From NCBI GenBank assembly GCA_900321655.1, contig ONWU01000012.1, positions 1-49,277 on the forward strand: a stretch of DNA of 49,277 nucleotides. The letters are read 5' to 3'. Position 1 is the first letter of the stretch. Each line of letters starts with the position of its first letter. The notes under the pieces are model-generated. The model saw only the letters and a list, made by a program, of their open reading frames with translations, was not told where the DNA came from and did not search any database. A program made the translations under genes and the position numbers. The DNA comes from an uncultured Bacteroidales bacterium. Lineage in GTDB: Bacteria > Bacteroidota > Bacteroidia > Bacteroidales > UBA932. Positions 32,649 through 41,653 of this stretch are shown in pieces.

Positions 32649-34781
32649 CTACTTCTTTTTCCGGCGGGTGCGGGGACGGCGTTCCTTCGTGGCCATGGCC
32701 CGTTCCATATCCGCCTCGGGGCTTTCCGGCTCCGGGGCGGAAGCCGTTTCGGGAAGGTCTTCCACCAGTTCGTAGTCCAGGAGCTTCTGCTCCAGGGAGG
32801 TGTTCTTAACGCGGATGCGGAGAGGGTCTCCCAGGCGGATGGAGCGGTGGGAGCGGCGGCCGACGGCACGGTAGTGGTCTTCGTCGAAGATGAAGAAGTC
32901 GCTCTTGATGGTGCGGTAAGGGATCATTCCCTCAATCTTGGTGGGTTCAATCTCCACATAGATGCCCCATTCGGTGACACCGGAGACGTGTCCGTCGAAT
33001 TCCTGGCCCACCTTGTCCTGCATGAATTCCACCAGCTTGTACTTGATGCTCTCCCGTTCGGCCTCGGCGGCCACCACTTCGCGTTCGGAGGCGTGTTTGC
33101 ACTGGAGGGCATAGTAATCGGCATTGGCGCTGTCCCCTCCGGCCAGATAGCGGGCCAGCAGGCGGTGCACCATCATATCCGGATAGCGGCGGATGGGGGA
33201 GGTGAAGTGGGTGTAGAAATCGAAGGCCAGGCCGTAGTGGCCGATATTATCTATGGAATAGCAGGCCTTGGCCATGGAGCGTAGGGCCAGGATCTGGATG
33301 GCGCCCATTTCCGGCTTGTCCTTCACTTCCACCATCAGGTCGTTAAGGGCGTGGGCCACGTCTTTTCCATTGCCGATGGGTCCCATCTTGTGGCCCAGGT
33401 TGCCGGCAAAGTCCCGAAGGCCGCTCAGCTTTTCCATATTGGGAAGGTCGTGGATACGATAGACGAAGGTTTTGGCCTTGGCCTGCGCCTTGCCGTTCAT
33501 CTTGCCGCCCGTAGCCACATACTCCGCCACCGAGCGGTTGGCCAGCAGCATAAACTCCTCGATGAGCCAGTTCGCTTCCTTGGAGAACTTCTGGTGTACA
33601 CCGACGGGCTTTCCGTTTTCGTCGATATCCACCTTCATTTCCGGGCGGTCGAAGTTGACGGCTCCGGCCGCAAAACGCTTCTTGCGCAGCTTCAGAGCCA
33701 GTTTATTGAGAATCAGGACGGCTTCCTTCACATCGGCCGGAACTATTCCGCACTCGGAACCGGCACCAAACTCCTGCTCCATCGCAGCGTCTCCGGCCTC
33801 GATGATGGACTGGGCCAGCTCGTAGTCGAAACGGTAGTCCGAGATGATGTTGGTGCGGCCGAACCAGGGATTGATGACCTTGGCCTGGGGTGTTACCTCA
33901 AAGACGGCCGAGAAGGTTAGTTTCTCTTCATTGGGCCGAAGGGAGCACAGCTTGTTGGAGAGTTTTTCCGGAAGCATCGGCACGGTGCGGTCTACCAGAT
34001 AGACGGAGGTGCCGCGGGCCTGGGCCTCTTTGTCCACCGCCGTGTCCGGCTTGACATACCAGGAGACATCGGCAATATGGACACCTACCTCAAAGTTGCC
34101 GTTTTCCAGCTTGCGGAAGCTGAGGGCATCGTCGAAGTCCTTGGCATCGGCCGGGTCTATGGTGAAGGTGAGCACCTTCCGGAAATCCCTGCGATGGGCG
34201 CGGTCCTTGTCCGTAATCTCTTCCGAGATGGAATCGGCCGCATTCTCCACGCTTTTTTCAAAGCGGTAGGGAAGGCCGAATTCCGCCAGGATGGCGTGCA
34301 TTTCCGTTTCGTTCTCTCCAGGCATTCCCAGTACGTCCACCACGTGGCCGAAAGGACCGGCGGCGCCTCTTTCCCAGCCGTCCACCACCGCCGCCACTTT
34401 CATTCCCCGCACCCCGCCTTCCGGGATGGGGACGGAGATGTCGTAGGGCATCGTCTTGGAGCTCATCAGCACCCAGGCCTGCTGGCCAACAATGTGCAGG
34501 AGACCCACAAAAGGCTTGTCGCTCCTCTGGACGATGGAGATGATTTCTCCGCTGCGGCGCTTGGCCGGGCCGGTTTTTTCCTGGGTAACAGCCACCCGCA
34601 CGATGTCTCCGTGCAGGGCGCCCCGGGTTTTGGACGCCTTAACATATACGTCTTCTTCCTGCCCCTCGATGCGCACAAAGGCGAATCCCTCGCGGGACAT
34701 CAGCACTTTTCCCTCGTATTCGGGGACCACTTTCGCTTTCTTGTGATTCTTGCGGTTGGGGCTGTTTTTGCGTCTGGACAT
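32649..34781 (-). CDS. rnr: Ribonuclease R
   Basis: Start set at 34781 (MSRRKNSPNRKNHKK), giving 710 aa; the frame continues 9 codons upstream without support. A lysine-rich N-terminus leads into cold-shock-type OB domains (KVLMSREGFAFVRIEGQEEDVYV). The RNB catalytic domain follows at about 230-560, with TIDPADAKDFDDALSF holding the Mg2+-binding Asp residues and HFTSPIRRYPDMMVHRLLARYL typical of RNase II/R. An S1 domain (GQEFDGHVSGVTEWGIYVEI) and a basic tail (RRPRTRRKKK) close it. The enzyme is a processive 3'-5' exonuclease that degrades structured RNA, including rRNA and mRNA. Own promoter at 34806-34813. Confidence 0.94.
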   Translation of the reverse strand: MSRRKNSPNRKNHKKAKVVPEYEGKVLMSREGFAFVRIEGQEEDVYVKASKTRGALHGDIVRVAVTQEKTGPAKRRSGEIISIVQRSDKPFVGLLHIVGQQAWVLMSSKTMPYDISVPIPEGGVRGMKVAAVVDGWERGAAGPFGHVVDVLGMPGENETEMHAILAEFGLPYRFEKSVENAADSISEEITDKDRAHRRDFRKVLTFTIDPADAKDFDDALSFRKLENGNFEVGVHIADVSWYVKPDTAVDKEAQARGTSVYLVDRTVPMLPEKLSNKLCSLRPNEEKLTFSAVFEVTPQAKVINPWFGRTNIISDYRFDYELAQSIIEAGDAAMEQEFGAGSECGIVPADVKEAVLILNKLALKLRKKRFAAGAVNFDRPEMKVDIDENGKPVGVHQKFSKEANWLIEEFMLLANRSVAEYVATGGKMNGKAQAKAKTFVYRIHDLPNMEKLSGLRDFAGNLGHKMGPIGNGKDVAHALNDLMVEVKDKPEMGAIQILALRSMAKACYSIDNIGHYGLAFDFYTHFTSPIRRYPDMMVHRLLARYLAGGDSANADYYALQCKHASEREVVAAEAERESIKYKLVEFMQDKVGQEFDGHVSGVTEWGIYVEIEPTKIEGMIPYRTIKSDFFIFDEDHYRAVGRRSHRSIRLGDPLRIRVKNTSLEQKLLDYELVEDLPETASAPEPESPEADMERAMATKERRPRTRRKKK

Positions 34782-34805
34782 AGTTCTATAATCTAGGATA
34801 CCACA

Positions 34806-34813
34806 CAAAGATA
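34806..34813 (-). promoter_or_regulatory. -7 element of the rnr promoter
   Basis: The minus strand reads TATCTTTG, an exact TAnnTTTG, 24 bases before the rnr start. A TTG about 18 bases upstream, at 34834-34832, may serve as -33. It lies just past the recO stop, so rnr has its own transcript, perhaps with read-through from recO. Confidence 0.7.
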
Positions 34814-34824
34814 CGCAAAATCTG

Positions 34825-35481
34825 CTAGCGGTACAACTCGCGCAGTACCTGCAGGGATTTCACCTGGATGTTGGTATCCGTGTGGTAAGACAGGTAGCGG
34901 AGCAGCACGTCGCAGAGTGCGTTGCGGTTCTCCCCGGAAAGAGGGAGAAGCATAGAAACTTCGAAACTGCTTTCCAGGAAGGGCTTCAGGCGCGGCAGCT
35001 GTTCCCCGGCAAAGGGAGCGATGTCCTGCAGGGTGGGCCGGAAGCCCAGCGCTCCCGCCAGTTCCAGCAGGAAGCGGATGTGGAAATTGGAAAAGTCGCT
35101 CTCCAGGGCATTGAGGGTGAGGATTTCCCCCACGCACCACTCATAGAGCCCCTCCTCATTGGTTCCGTCCCTGAGGGTTCTGAGAAGCACCTCGGAGAGG
35201 AACAGGGTCATCGTATTTTTGTGGATGTTGTTCCGGATACCGGAAAGGGCATCTTTGGGGCCGATATGCCTCAGGCTCCAGAGTTCCGACCGGGGGTTTT
35301 CCACCACTTCGGCCTCCAGGATATTCAGCGGCAAAAAGCGGGACATCCCGGCCTTGGCGCCGGAGTGCACCAAAAAACCCCGCCGGCCCCACTCCCGGGA
35401 AAGGGTATGGACGACCAGCGCTTTTTCTCCCACTTTCGTGGTAGAGAGGACAATGAGTTCGATGGTTTCTCCGGAGGCCAT
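34825..35481 (-). CDS. recO: DNA repair protein RecO
   Basis: A 218-aa protein. The N-terminal OB fold (ETIELIVLSTTKVGEKALVVHTLSREWGRRGFLVHSG) and a helical C-terminal domain ending in NIQVKSLQVLRELYR match Bacteroidetes RecO. The zinc-binding Cys set of some RecO proteins is absent; only isolated Cys residues are seen, as is common in this phylum. RecO loads RecA on SSB-coated single strands with RecR. Its ATG overlaps the TAA of the upstream pyrophosphatase gene by one base (TAATG), so the two are co-translated. Confidence 0.85.
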   Translation of the reverse strand: MASGETIELIVLSTTKVGEKALVVHTLSREWGRRGFLVHSGAKAGMSRFLPLNILEAEVVENPRSELWSLRHIGPKDALSGIRNNIHKNTMTLFLSEVLLRTLRDGTNEEGLYEWCVGEILTLNALESDFSNFHIRFLLELAGALGFRPTLQDIAPFAGEQLPRLKPFLESSFEVSMLLPLSGENRNALCDVLLRYLSYHTDTNIQVKSLQVLRELYR

Positions 35482-36101
35482 TACTGTTTGAGGTACTCCG
35501 CCATGGCGCGCAGGGCCTTGCCCCGGTGAGAAATGGCGTTTTTCACGGCCTCGCCCAGCTGGGCATTGGTTTTCTCGTAGCCCTCGGGAATGAAAATGGG
35601 GTCGTAGCCGAAGCCTCCGCGGCCGGCGGGAGCATAGGCGATGCGGCCTTCCATCACTCCGTCAAAGAAATGATGCTCTCCATTCATTACCAGGGTAACG
35701 GAGGTGCGGAACCGCGCCTGTCGGTTGGCCTTCGCCGTGGTAACACCGTTGGTGCGTGCCATTGCGGCCTCTTTCTCCCGGCGGGCTATTTCCGTCAGCA
35801 GCTTGGCCATATTGGCCTTAGGATCTTTCTGGGGGCCGGCATAACGGGCGGTTTCTACACCCGGGGCTCCTCCCAGGATGTCTACTTCCAGGCCGGAATC
35901 ATCCGCGAAGCACGGCAGTCCGGTCTTTTTGAAAATGTAATCGGCCTTCTGCATGGAGTTGGCCCTGAGGGTGTTGCCCGTTTCAGGGAGCTCTTCCGTA
36001 ATGCCTAATGACGCGGGGGTAACGAGCTCAAAACCCTCGCCCAGAATTTCTTCCGCTTCCCGGATTTTTCCGGGGTTGCCCGTTGCAAATACAATCTTCA
36101 T
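35481..36101 (-). CDS. rdgB: XTP/dITP pyrophosphatase (RdgB/HAM1 family)
   Basis: A 206-aa protein with the family start MKIVFATGNPGKIREAEEIL, PCFADDSGLEVDILGGAPGVETARYAG (active-site Asp and substrate loop), FDGVMEGRIAYAPAGRGGFGYDPIFIPEGYEKTNAQL and NAISHRGKAL. All motifs are intact. It hydrolyses ITP, dITP and XTP to monophosphates, cleaning the nucleotide pool. An insert of about 15 residues after EKEAAMAR (ending QARFRTS) is somewhat longer than in E. coli. First gene of the unit rdgB-recO; promoter at 36127-36134. Confidence 0.93.
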   Translation of the reverse strand: MKIVFATGNPGKIREAEEILGEGFELVTPASLGITEELPETGNTLRANSMQKADYIFKKTGLPCFADDSGLEVDILGGAPGVETARYAGPQKDPKANMAKLLTEIARREKEAAMARTNGVTTAKANRQARFRTSVTLVMNGEHHFFDGVMEGRIAYAPAGRGGFGYDPIFIPEGYEKTNAQLGEAVKNAISHRGKALRAMAEYLKQ

Positions 36102-36126
36102 AAATACACTAATATCTAACCAGCCG

Positions 36127-36155
36127 CAAAGATAGTGATAATTTTTGTATCTTTG
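36127..36155. promoter_or_regulatory. Divergent promoters: rdgB-recO and the S41 protease
   Basis: CAAAGATA at 36127-36134 (TATCTTTG on the minus strand) lies 26 bases before rdgB. TATCTTTG at 36148-36155 on the plus strand lies 57 bases before the protease ATG at 36212. Both are exact -7 matches and sit back to back, 13 bases apart. Confidence 0.75.
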
Positions 36156-36211
36156 TCAACTGGCATCTTCTTTGAAGATGAATGGTGCAGTTCCAACGAC
36201 AAACCGATAAG

Positions 36212-37828
36212 ATGAAAAAAACCATTATACTATGGGCCCTCGCGGCCTTCTTTTTTGCCTCGATGCCGGCGGCATCGGCCCAGTCCAGGAGTTTCAATAT
36301 GGCCAAGTGGGTGGAAGTATACAATTCCATCCTCAAGGAACTCAACCGCTCGTATGTGGATTCCCTGGAAGCCGGACGCATCCAGCGGGCCGGTATAGAT
36401 GCCATGCTCTCTGCCCTGGACCCTTACACGCTGTATGTGCCGGAGGAAGAGAGGGAAGATTTCCAGATGATGCTCACCAATACCTACGGAGGCATCGGCG
36501 CCATCATCTACAAGCCGGAGGTGAACGGAAACGTAATCATCAATGAACCTTACGAGAACTCCCCGGCCGCCCGGGCCGGCATCCGCTGCGGAGACGAGGT
36601 CCTGGCCATTGACGGGGTGTCCACCCACGGCCTCACCAGCGCCCAGAGCAGCGACCGGATGAGGGGAAAACCCGGCACCACGGTGGTTCTCACCATCCAG
36701 AAACTGCGCGGGGAAACCCTGGACGTGCCGGTGGTGCGGGAGCGCATCTCCCTTCCTTCCGTGCAGTATGTGGGTATGCTCAATGAGGCCGATGGCTATA
36801 TTCTCCTGGACAAGTTTACCGAAGGAGTGGGCCAGGCCATCCGGGAAGGCTACCATACGCTCAAGGACCAGGGAATGAAGCGCCTGGTGCTGGATCTTCG
36901 CGGCAACGGCGGCGGCCTGCTGAACGAAGCCGTGAACATCGTTTCCCTCTTTGTCCCGCGCGGTTCGGTGGTGGTTACCGCCAAGGGCCGGCAGGCCGGT
37001 TCCGAGGAAGTTTACAAGACTACTTCAGACCCTGTGGATACGGAAATACCCATCCTGGTGCTGGTGGATTCCGGCAGTGCATCGGCCTCCGAGATTGTCT
37101 CCGGCGCTCTCCAGGACTATGACCGCGCCACCATCGTGGGCACCCGCACCTACGGCAAGGGCCTGGTGCAGAGCATCCGCCCTATGCCCTACGACGGCCA
37201 GCTGAAGGTGACCACGGCCAAGTATTACACCCCTTCGGGCCGATGCGTCCAGGCCATCGACTATTCCCACCGCAACGAAGACGGCTCCGTGGGCTTCATC
37301 CCGGATTCCCTCACCCACGAGTTCACCACCGCCCACGGCCGCAAGGTGCGGGACGGCGGCGGCATCACCCCGGATTTCACGGTTAAGGCCCAGCGCTACT
37401 CCCGCCTCACGTACTCCCTGGTACTGAGCGGTATCGTGGAGCAGTACGCCCTCAAATATGTTCAGGAGCACGAGAGCATTCCCACCGTGGAAGACTTCCA
37501 CTACACGGATTACGAAGACTTCGTGGCTTATGCGAAGGACAAGGAGTTCGACTACCGCTCATCGGCCCGCGCCCTCTTTGACGAAATGAAGAAAGCCCTC
37601 ACCGAAGACGGTCTCACCCAGGCCGTATCGACGGAACTGGATGCCCTGGAGAAGTCCCTGGATATGGACAAGGCCACCTTCCTGCGCCTGAAAAAGGACG
37701 AGATCATCCCCTTCATCGAAGAAGAGATCGTGGTCCGCTATTACTTCCAGGCTGCTGGCATCCGCGTCCGCATCCGCTACGACAACCAGCTGCACGAGGC
37801 CCTCAAGCAGCCCGCCATCAGCTGGTAA
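36212..37828 (+). CDS. S41 C-terminal processing peptidase (CtpA/Prc type)
   Basis: Start set at 36212, where MKKTIILWALAAFFFASMPAASAQS is a good signal peptide; an in-frame ATG at 36182 adds 10 polar residues. The 538-aa protein has a PDZ domain (about 75-165; YGGIGAIIYK and SPAARAGIRCGDEVLAIDG) and the S41 catalytic domain with nucleophile Ser289 in DSGSASASEIV and Lys316 in GTRTYGKGLVQ. A long helical C-terminal part (about 400-538) follows, as in other Bacteroidetes members. It cleaves proteins from their C-terminus in the periplasm; targets are unknown. Repeat copy C starts 10 bases after its stop. Confidence 0.92.
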   Translation: MKKTIILWALAAFFFASMPAASAQSRSFNMAKWVEVYNSILKELNRSYVDSLEAGRIQRAGIDAMLSALDPYTLYVPEEEREDFQMMLTNTYGGIGAIIYKPEVNGNVIINEPYENSPAARAGIRCGDEVLAIDGVSTHGLTSAQSSDRMRGKPGTTVVLTIQKLRGETLDVPVVRERISLPSVQYVGMLNEADGYILLDKFTEGVGQAIREGYHTLKDQGMKRLVLDLRGNGGGLLNEAVNIVSLFVPRGSVVVTAKGRQAGSEEVYKTTSDPVDTEIPILVLVDSGSASASEIVSGALQDYDRATIVGTRTYGKGLVQSIRPMPYDGQLKVTTAKYYTPSGRCVQAIDYSHRNEDGSVGFIPDSLTHEFTTAHGRKVRDGGGITPDFTVKAQRYSRLTYSLVLSGIVEQYALKYVQEHESIPTVEDFHYTDYEDFVAYAKDKEFDYRSSARALFDEMKKALTEDGLTQAVSTELDALEKSLDMDKATFLRLKKDEIIPFIEEEIVVRYYFQAAGIRVRIRYDNQLHEALKQPAISW

Positions 37829-37838
37829 GCGCCCGGCC

Positions 37839-37945
37839 CCTTACACCGCGCCCCGCACTTTTGACACTTTTCGCTTGCTGTCACGTCACACACAACGCCG
37901 CAGCAAGCGTTTTTTCATGAAAGTGCTTGCTGCGGCGGAGAGGGG
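37839..37945 (-). repeat. 107-bp structured REP-like repeat, copy C (inverted)
   Basis: Reverse orientation to copies A and B, between the convergent ends of the protease and TolC genes. The perfect 12-bp hairpin (GCCGCAGCAAGC/GCTTGCTGCGGC) is kept, but the loop is changed to ACTTTCATGAAAAAAC, so the long-range pair loses two of nine base pairs. Five of its six differences from copy A are in this loop. The copy lies 6-7 kb from the transposase gene, showing that the repeat exists apart from it. Confidence 0.95.
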
Positions 37946-37963
37946 AGGACCCAACAACGGGCC

Positions 37964-39277
37964 CTACAGTTTCAACTGGCCTCCGCGGTAGAAATCTACC
38001 AACGAAGTCTGGTACAGGCACTCGTAAGTAGCCTGGACGGAATCTGACTGGGCCTTCACCAGACGGGTGAGGGCTTCGTTGAATTCGGTGGTGGTGGCTT
38101 TGCCGTTCTCGTATTTGGCCTTGGTGAGCTGGAAGGCGTCTTCGGCCGCGGCCGCGGCTTCCAGGGAGGCGGCATACTTGGCCCGGGAGGCTACGGCCGC
38201 GTTCCAGGCCTGCTGGATTTCCTTATACAGGGCGTGCTGTACGCGGAGCAGCTGCAGTTCCTGGTTGTGGTACTGCACCTTGGCGGAACGCACCTGATTC
38301 CTCAGAGTCAGTTTGTTGAAGATGGGAATGTTCAGGGACAGGCCCACGTGCTGGCTGAAGTTGGAGTTGAGCTGGTCCCAGAAGCCGCGGGTGGCGAAGG
38401 AAGTGTAGTAGTTGGTTCCCAGGCCACCGCTGAGGGAGAGGCTGGGGTAACGGGCCGCCTTGGCAATCTGGATCTGCTTTTTGGCTCCTTCCAGGCGGAT
38501 CTGCTCGGCGTGGATGGCCGGGCGCACCTGCACGGCGTCGGCGTAGATATCGTCCGGGCTGGGAAGATAGGAAGATTCAAAAGTGACCTTGGGCCGATAC
38601 ACGTGGAAGCCGTCCCAGCCGGGGAGTTCCAGCAGCTGGGCCAGCGTGAGGAGGGACGTGCGGATGTTGTTCTCGGCATTGACCAGCGTCACGTGGCTCT
38701 GGGCCAGGGTGGCCTTCTGCTGGGAAACCTCGGCGGCCGATGCGCGTCCGGTGTCGAACATCCCCTGCAGGCGGGCCACCTGCATAGAGTCTATCTGCAC
38801 CTGACGACGGGCCACTTCCCGGATTTCATAGTTGTACAGGATCTGGACATAGGCCTGGGCCACCTGGACGCTGATGTCATCGCGGGCCTTCTGGAGGTCT
38901 GCCGTGGCGGCTTCCAGGTTCAGCTTGGCCAGCTGGATGCGGCGGGGCGTGGCCAGGCCGTCAAACAGCGTCATTGAGGAGTTGAGGGAGAAACTGGTGG
39001 AAGAGCTGTTTCCCTTTTCGTAGGTGTTGTTGCCACCCAGGCCACGGCCGAAGCTCCAGTTCTGGCTGGCCGATCCTCCCACGGAGGGCAGCCAGGACAT
39101 CTGGGCCGTCTGGTTATCAATCTTGCGTCCCTCTACCGTGAGTTCACTTCCGGCTACGGTGAGGTTGTGGTCCATAGCCCAGTCTACGCATTCTTGGAGC
39201 GTCCAGGGGTGCGAGAAATCCGGCAGGGAGTCCGTAGGGGCGGTGAGAACCGCCAGGGCAATCAGGAGCGTTTTCAT
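37964..39277 (-). CDS. TolC-family outer-membrane efflux protein
   Basis: A 437-aa protein with a short signal peptide (MKTLLIALAVLTAPTDS). It carries the OEP repeats: WTLQECVDWAMDHNLTV at the start of the first helical hairpin, FSLNSSMTLFDGLATPRRI (a beta-barrel strand pair) and the second hairpin with QVRPAIHAEQIRLEGAKKQI and LSLNIPIFNKLTLRNQVRSAK. The length fits the family. It forms the outer-membrane duct of the tripartite exporter encoded just upstream. Last gene of the operon, 6 bases after the adaptor gene. Confidence 0.93.
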   Translation of the reverse strand: MKTLLIALAVLTAPTDSLPDFSHPWTLQECVDWAMDHNLTVAGSELTVEGRKIDNQTAQMSWLPSVGGSASQNWSFGRGLGGNNTYEKGNSSSTSFSLNSSMTLFDGLATPRRIQLAKLNLEAATADLQKARDDISVQVAQAYVQILYNYEIREVARRQVQIDSMQVARLQGMFDTGRASAAEVSQQKATLAQSHVTLVNAENNIRTSLLTLAQLLELPGWDGFHVYRPKVTFESSYLPSPDDIYADAVQVRPAIHAEQIRLEGAKKQIQIAKAARYPSLSLSGGLGTNYYTSFATRGFWDQLNSNFSQHVGLSLNIPIFNKLTLRNQVRSAKVQYHNQELQLLRVQHALYKEIQQAWNAAVASRAKYAASLEAAAAAEDAFQLTKAKYENGKATTTEFNEALTRLVKAQSDSVQATYECLYQTSLVDFYRGGQLKL

Positions 39278-39283
39278 AGTAAC

Positions 39284-40375
39284 TTACTTGCTGTTAATGA
39301 TCTGAGGGCCGCGAACCTTGTCGGAAGTAGAGAGCCCTTCCTTGATTTCAATCTTTACGCCGTCGGAGAGGCCGGTAACCACCGGGCGCTTTTCATACCC
39401 TTCGGCCCCCATCACGTAGACAAAGGTGTCTTCACCTTCAAACTGAAGGGCGCTTTCCTCAATGGTGAGGACGTTCTCGGCCCGCTGCAGTTCAATTTCG
39501 GCATTGGCGCTGTAGCCGCTGCGGATGGTGACGTCGCCGGGAACCTGTACGGATGCCTTGATCTCGAAGAGGTTGGTGCCGCCGGAAACGGTGGCCTTGG
39601 GGGCGATATATTCCAGGGCGGCGTCGAAGGAAAGGTCCTTCAGGGCACCCACGGTGATGCGAACGGGCAGGCCGATATGCAGCATCCCCACTTCCGTCTC
39701 GTCGATGTTGCCGTCGAAGATGAGGTCGTCCATATTGGCCACCGTGGCGATGGTGGTACCGTCGTTGAAGGTGTTGGACATCGTGACGGAATTACCCACT
39801 TTCACCGGCACGTCCAGGATAAGACCGGAAATGGTGGAACGGATAAGGGTGGTACTGCCGCTCTTGTTGGCCGATGAAACGCCGTCCCGCACAATCTCCA
39901 GGGTCTCTTTGGCGATGGAGTGCTCTTCCTGGGCCTGTTTGAGGGCCTGGGATACCTTCTCGAAGGATTCGGCGCTCACCAGCTGCTGGTCGAAGAGCTT
40001 CTTCTCACGGTCGTAGTTCACCTGGGCTTGCTTGAGGTTCACTTCAGACAGGCGCACGCGGCTCTGGGCCGACGACAGCTGGTTCATATCCGGAATCACC
40101 TTCAGCTTGGCAATCACCTCGTTCTGCTGCACCATCTCGCCGGCTTTCTTGTACACCTCGGCCACGATGCCGTTGATTTGGGGTTTCACGTTCACTTCGT
40201 CGCGGGGCTGGATCTTGCCCGTGACCACGGTGGATTTGGAGATGGTGCCCATTTCGGGCGTGAGCTCCTCATACACAATTTCTTTGGGCTGGGACCGCTT
40301 GAACAGGTAGGCGAAAGTGCCCACGAAGGCGGCGGCCACCACAACAATCATCAGGATTCGGAAAAACTTTTTCAT
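39284..40375 (-). CDS. Periplasmic adaptor (MacA/HlyD type)
   Basis: A 363-aa membrane-fusion protein. One N-terminal TM helix (residues 6-26) is followed by a barrel-sandwich (lipoyl-like) half GTISKSTVVTGKIQPRDEVNVKPQINGIVAEVYKKAGEMVQQNEVIAKL, then a coiled-coil hairpin (95-155, with SRVRLSEVNLKQAQVNYDRE), the second lipoyl half and beta-barrel domains. It bridges the inner-membrane ABC permeases and the TolC-type duct. The order of genes (ATPase, permease, permease, adaptor, duct) fits a MacAB-like exporter; the substrate is unknown. Confidence 0.93.
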   Translation of the reverse strand: MKKFFRILMIVVVAAAFVGTFAYLFKRSQPKEIVYEELTPEMGTISKSTVVTGKIQPRDEVNVKPQINGIVAEVYKKAGEMVQQNEVIAKLKVIPDMNQLSSAQSRVRLSEVNLKQAQVNYDREKKLFDQQLVSAESFEKVSQALKQAQEEHSIAKETLEIVRDGVSSANKSGSTTLIRSTISGLILDVPVKVGNSVTMSNTFNDGTTIATVANMDDLIFDGNIDETEVGMLHIGLPVRITVGALKDLSFDAALEYIAPKATVSGGTNLFEIKASVQVPGDVTIRSGYSANAEIELQRAENVLTIEESALQFEGEDTFVYVMGAEGYEKRPVVTGLSDGVKIEIKEGLSTSDKVRGPQIINSK

Positions 40376-40393
40376 ATAACTAACAACTATTTA

Positions 40394-41653
40394 TTATTCA
40401 TCTCTCATAGCGTCCACAGGCTTGATCTGCATAGCACGGGCGGCCGGCATAAGACCGGCTACAACGCCCAGCACGGTAAGCAGGGAGGCGGCCAGGATGG
40501 CCGTCCAGAAGGGCACCTGGAAGGGGGCTTTCAGCATACCATCTTCCGTCATCCCCAGTTCTACGCCGTGTAATATCAGCACGCTGAATACGATGGCCGA
40601 CAGCCCCGCCACCAGCGTAAGGACGATACTTTCGGAAATAATCTGGCTCAGGATCTGGTTGGGCGTGGCGCCGATGGCGCGGCGGATGCCAATCTCCGTG
40701 GTGCGTTCCTTCACGCTCACCATCATGATATTGGAAACGCCGATGACGCCGGCCAGCAGGGTGCCCAGGCCGATGAGCCATACAATGAAGTTGACGCCCT
40801 TGAACAGATTGTCCACAATTCCGAAAAGGAGCTGCGTGTTGAGCAGGAAAAGAGCCTGGTCGTCGGTGGGGTCTATATAATGCTTCCGGGCAATCAGCTC
40901 CTGCACCCGCGGCGTAACATCGCTCATCGTAATGCCCGGCTTGGCCGTGAAACACAGCATATGCACGGTATTTCCCAGGTTATAGGCCCTTCTGGCCTGG
41001 TTGAGGGGAATGGTTACCGCCTCACTGGCGCGGCCATTGATGCTGATGCTGTTGTTATCTCTCCAGTCTACGCCCACGATGGTATAGTAACTGCCTTCGA
41101 TGCTGATGCGCTCGCCCAGCGGGGAGCCTCCCTCCGGGAAGAGTTCTTCATAGATACGCCGGCCGATCACGCACACCTTTCGCTCCTGCAGGTTGTCGGC
41201 GTCATTGATCCATCGGCCATATTTGATCTGCGGGGTCTCGATATTGGCATAATCGGGCCGGGCGCCTTTGACTACGGCGCGGGAAGAGACGTTTTCGCCG
41301 CGCGAGACGCTCTTGCCCCAAAGGCTGACGGACGGGGTGACGGTTTCCAGTTCGGGAATCATCGCCTTGAGCCGGTCCACATCGTCGTAGTCCAGGTTCC
41401 AGGTGCGGCCTTTCTCGAAGCCTTTGTAAGGCTTGGACGTACTGTTGGCAAAGGCAATGCAGGTGTTCTGGGCAAAACCGGAAAAGTTCTGCACCAGGAG
41501 CTGTTTGAATCCCTGCCCGCCGCCGGTGAGGAGCATCAGCATAAAGACGCCCCAGAACACACCGAATCCGGTGAGGAAGCTGCGGCTCTTGTTCCGCAGG
41601 AGGCTGTCCAGGATTTCCCGGAAAGTATCTGTATCAAACCACTTTTTCATCAT
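40394..41653 (-). CDS. ABC transporter permease (MacB/FtsX type), second
   Basis: A 419-aa protein: one TM near 25-47 (SFLTGFGVFWGVFMLMLLTGGG), a MacB-type periplasmic domain of about 210 residues, then three TMs (about 290-312, 338-365, 380-402) with the FtsX signature GVIGVSNIMMVSVKERTTEIGIRRAIGATPNQI. It is 35-40% alike by eye to the neighbouring permease, so the pair probably forms a heterodimer on the shared ATPase. The start overlaps the previous stop by 4 bases. Confidence 0.9.
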   Translation of the reverse strand: MMKKWFDTDTFREILDSLLRNKSRSFLTGFGVFWGVFMLMLLTGGGQGFKQLLVQNFSGFAQNTCIAFANSTSKPYKGFEKGRTWNLDYDDVDRLKAMIPELETVTPSVSLWGKSVSRGENVSSRAVVKGARPDYANIETPQIKYGRWINDADNLQERKVCVIGRRIYEELFPEGGSPLGERISIEGSYYTIVGVDWRDNNSISINGRASEAVTIPLNQARRAYNLGNTVHMLCFTAKPGITMSDVTPRVQELIARKHYIDPTDDQALFLLNTQLLFGIVDNLFKGVNFIVWLIGLGTLLAGVIGVSNIMMVSVKERTTEIGIRRAIGATPNQILSQIISESIVLTLVAGLSAIVFSVLILHGVELGMTEDGMLKAPFQVPFWTAILAASLLTVLGVVAGLMPAARAMQIKPVDAMRDE

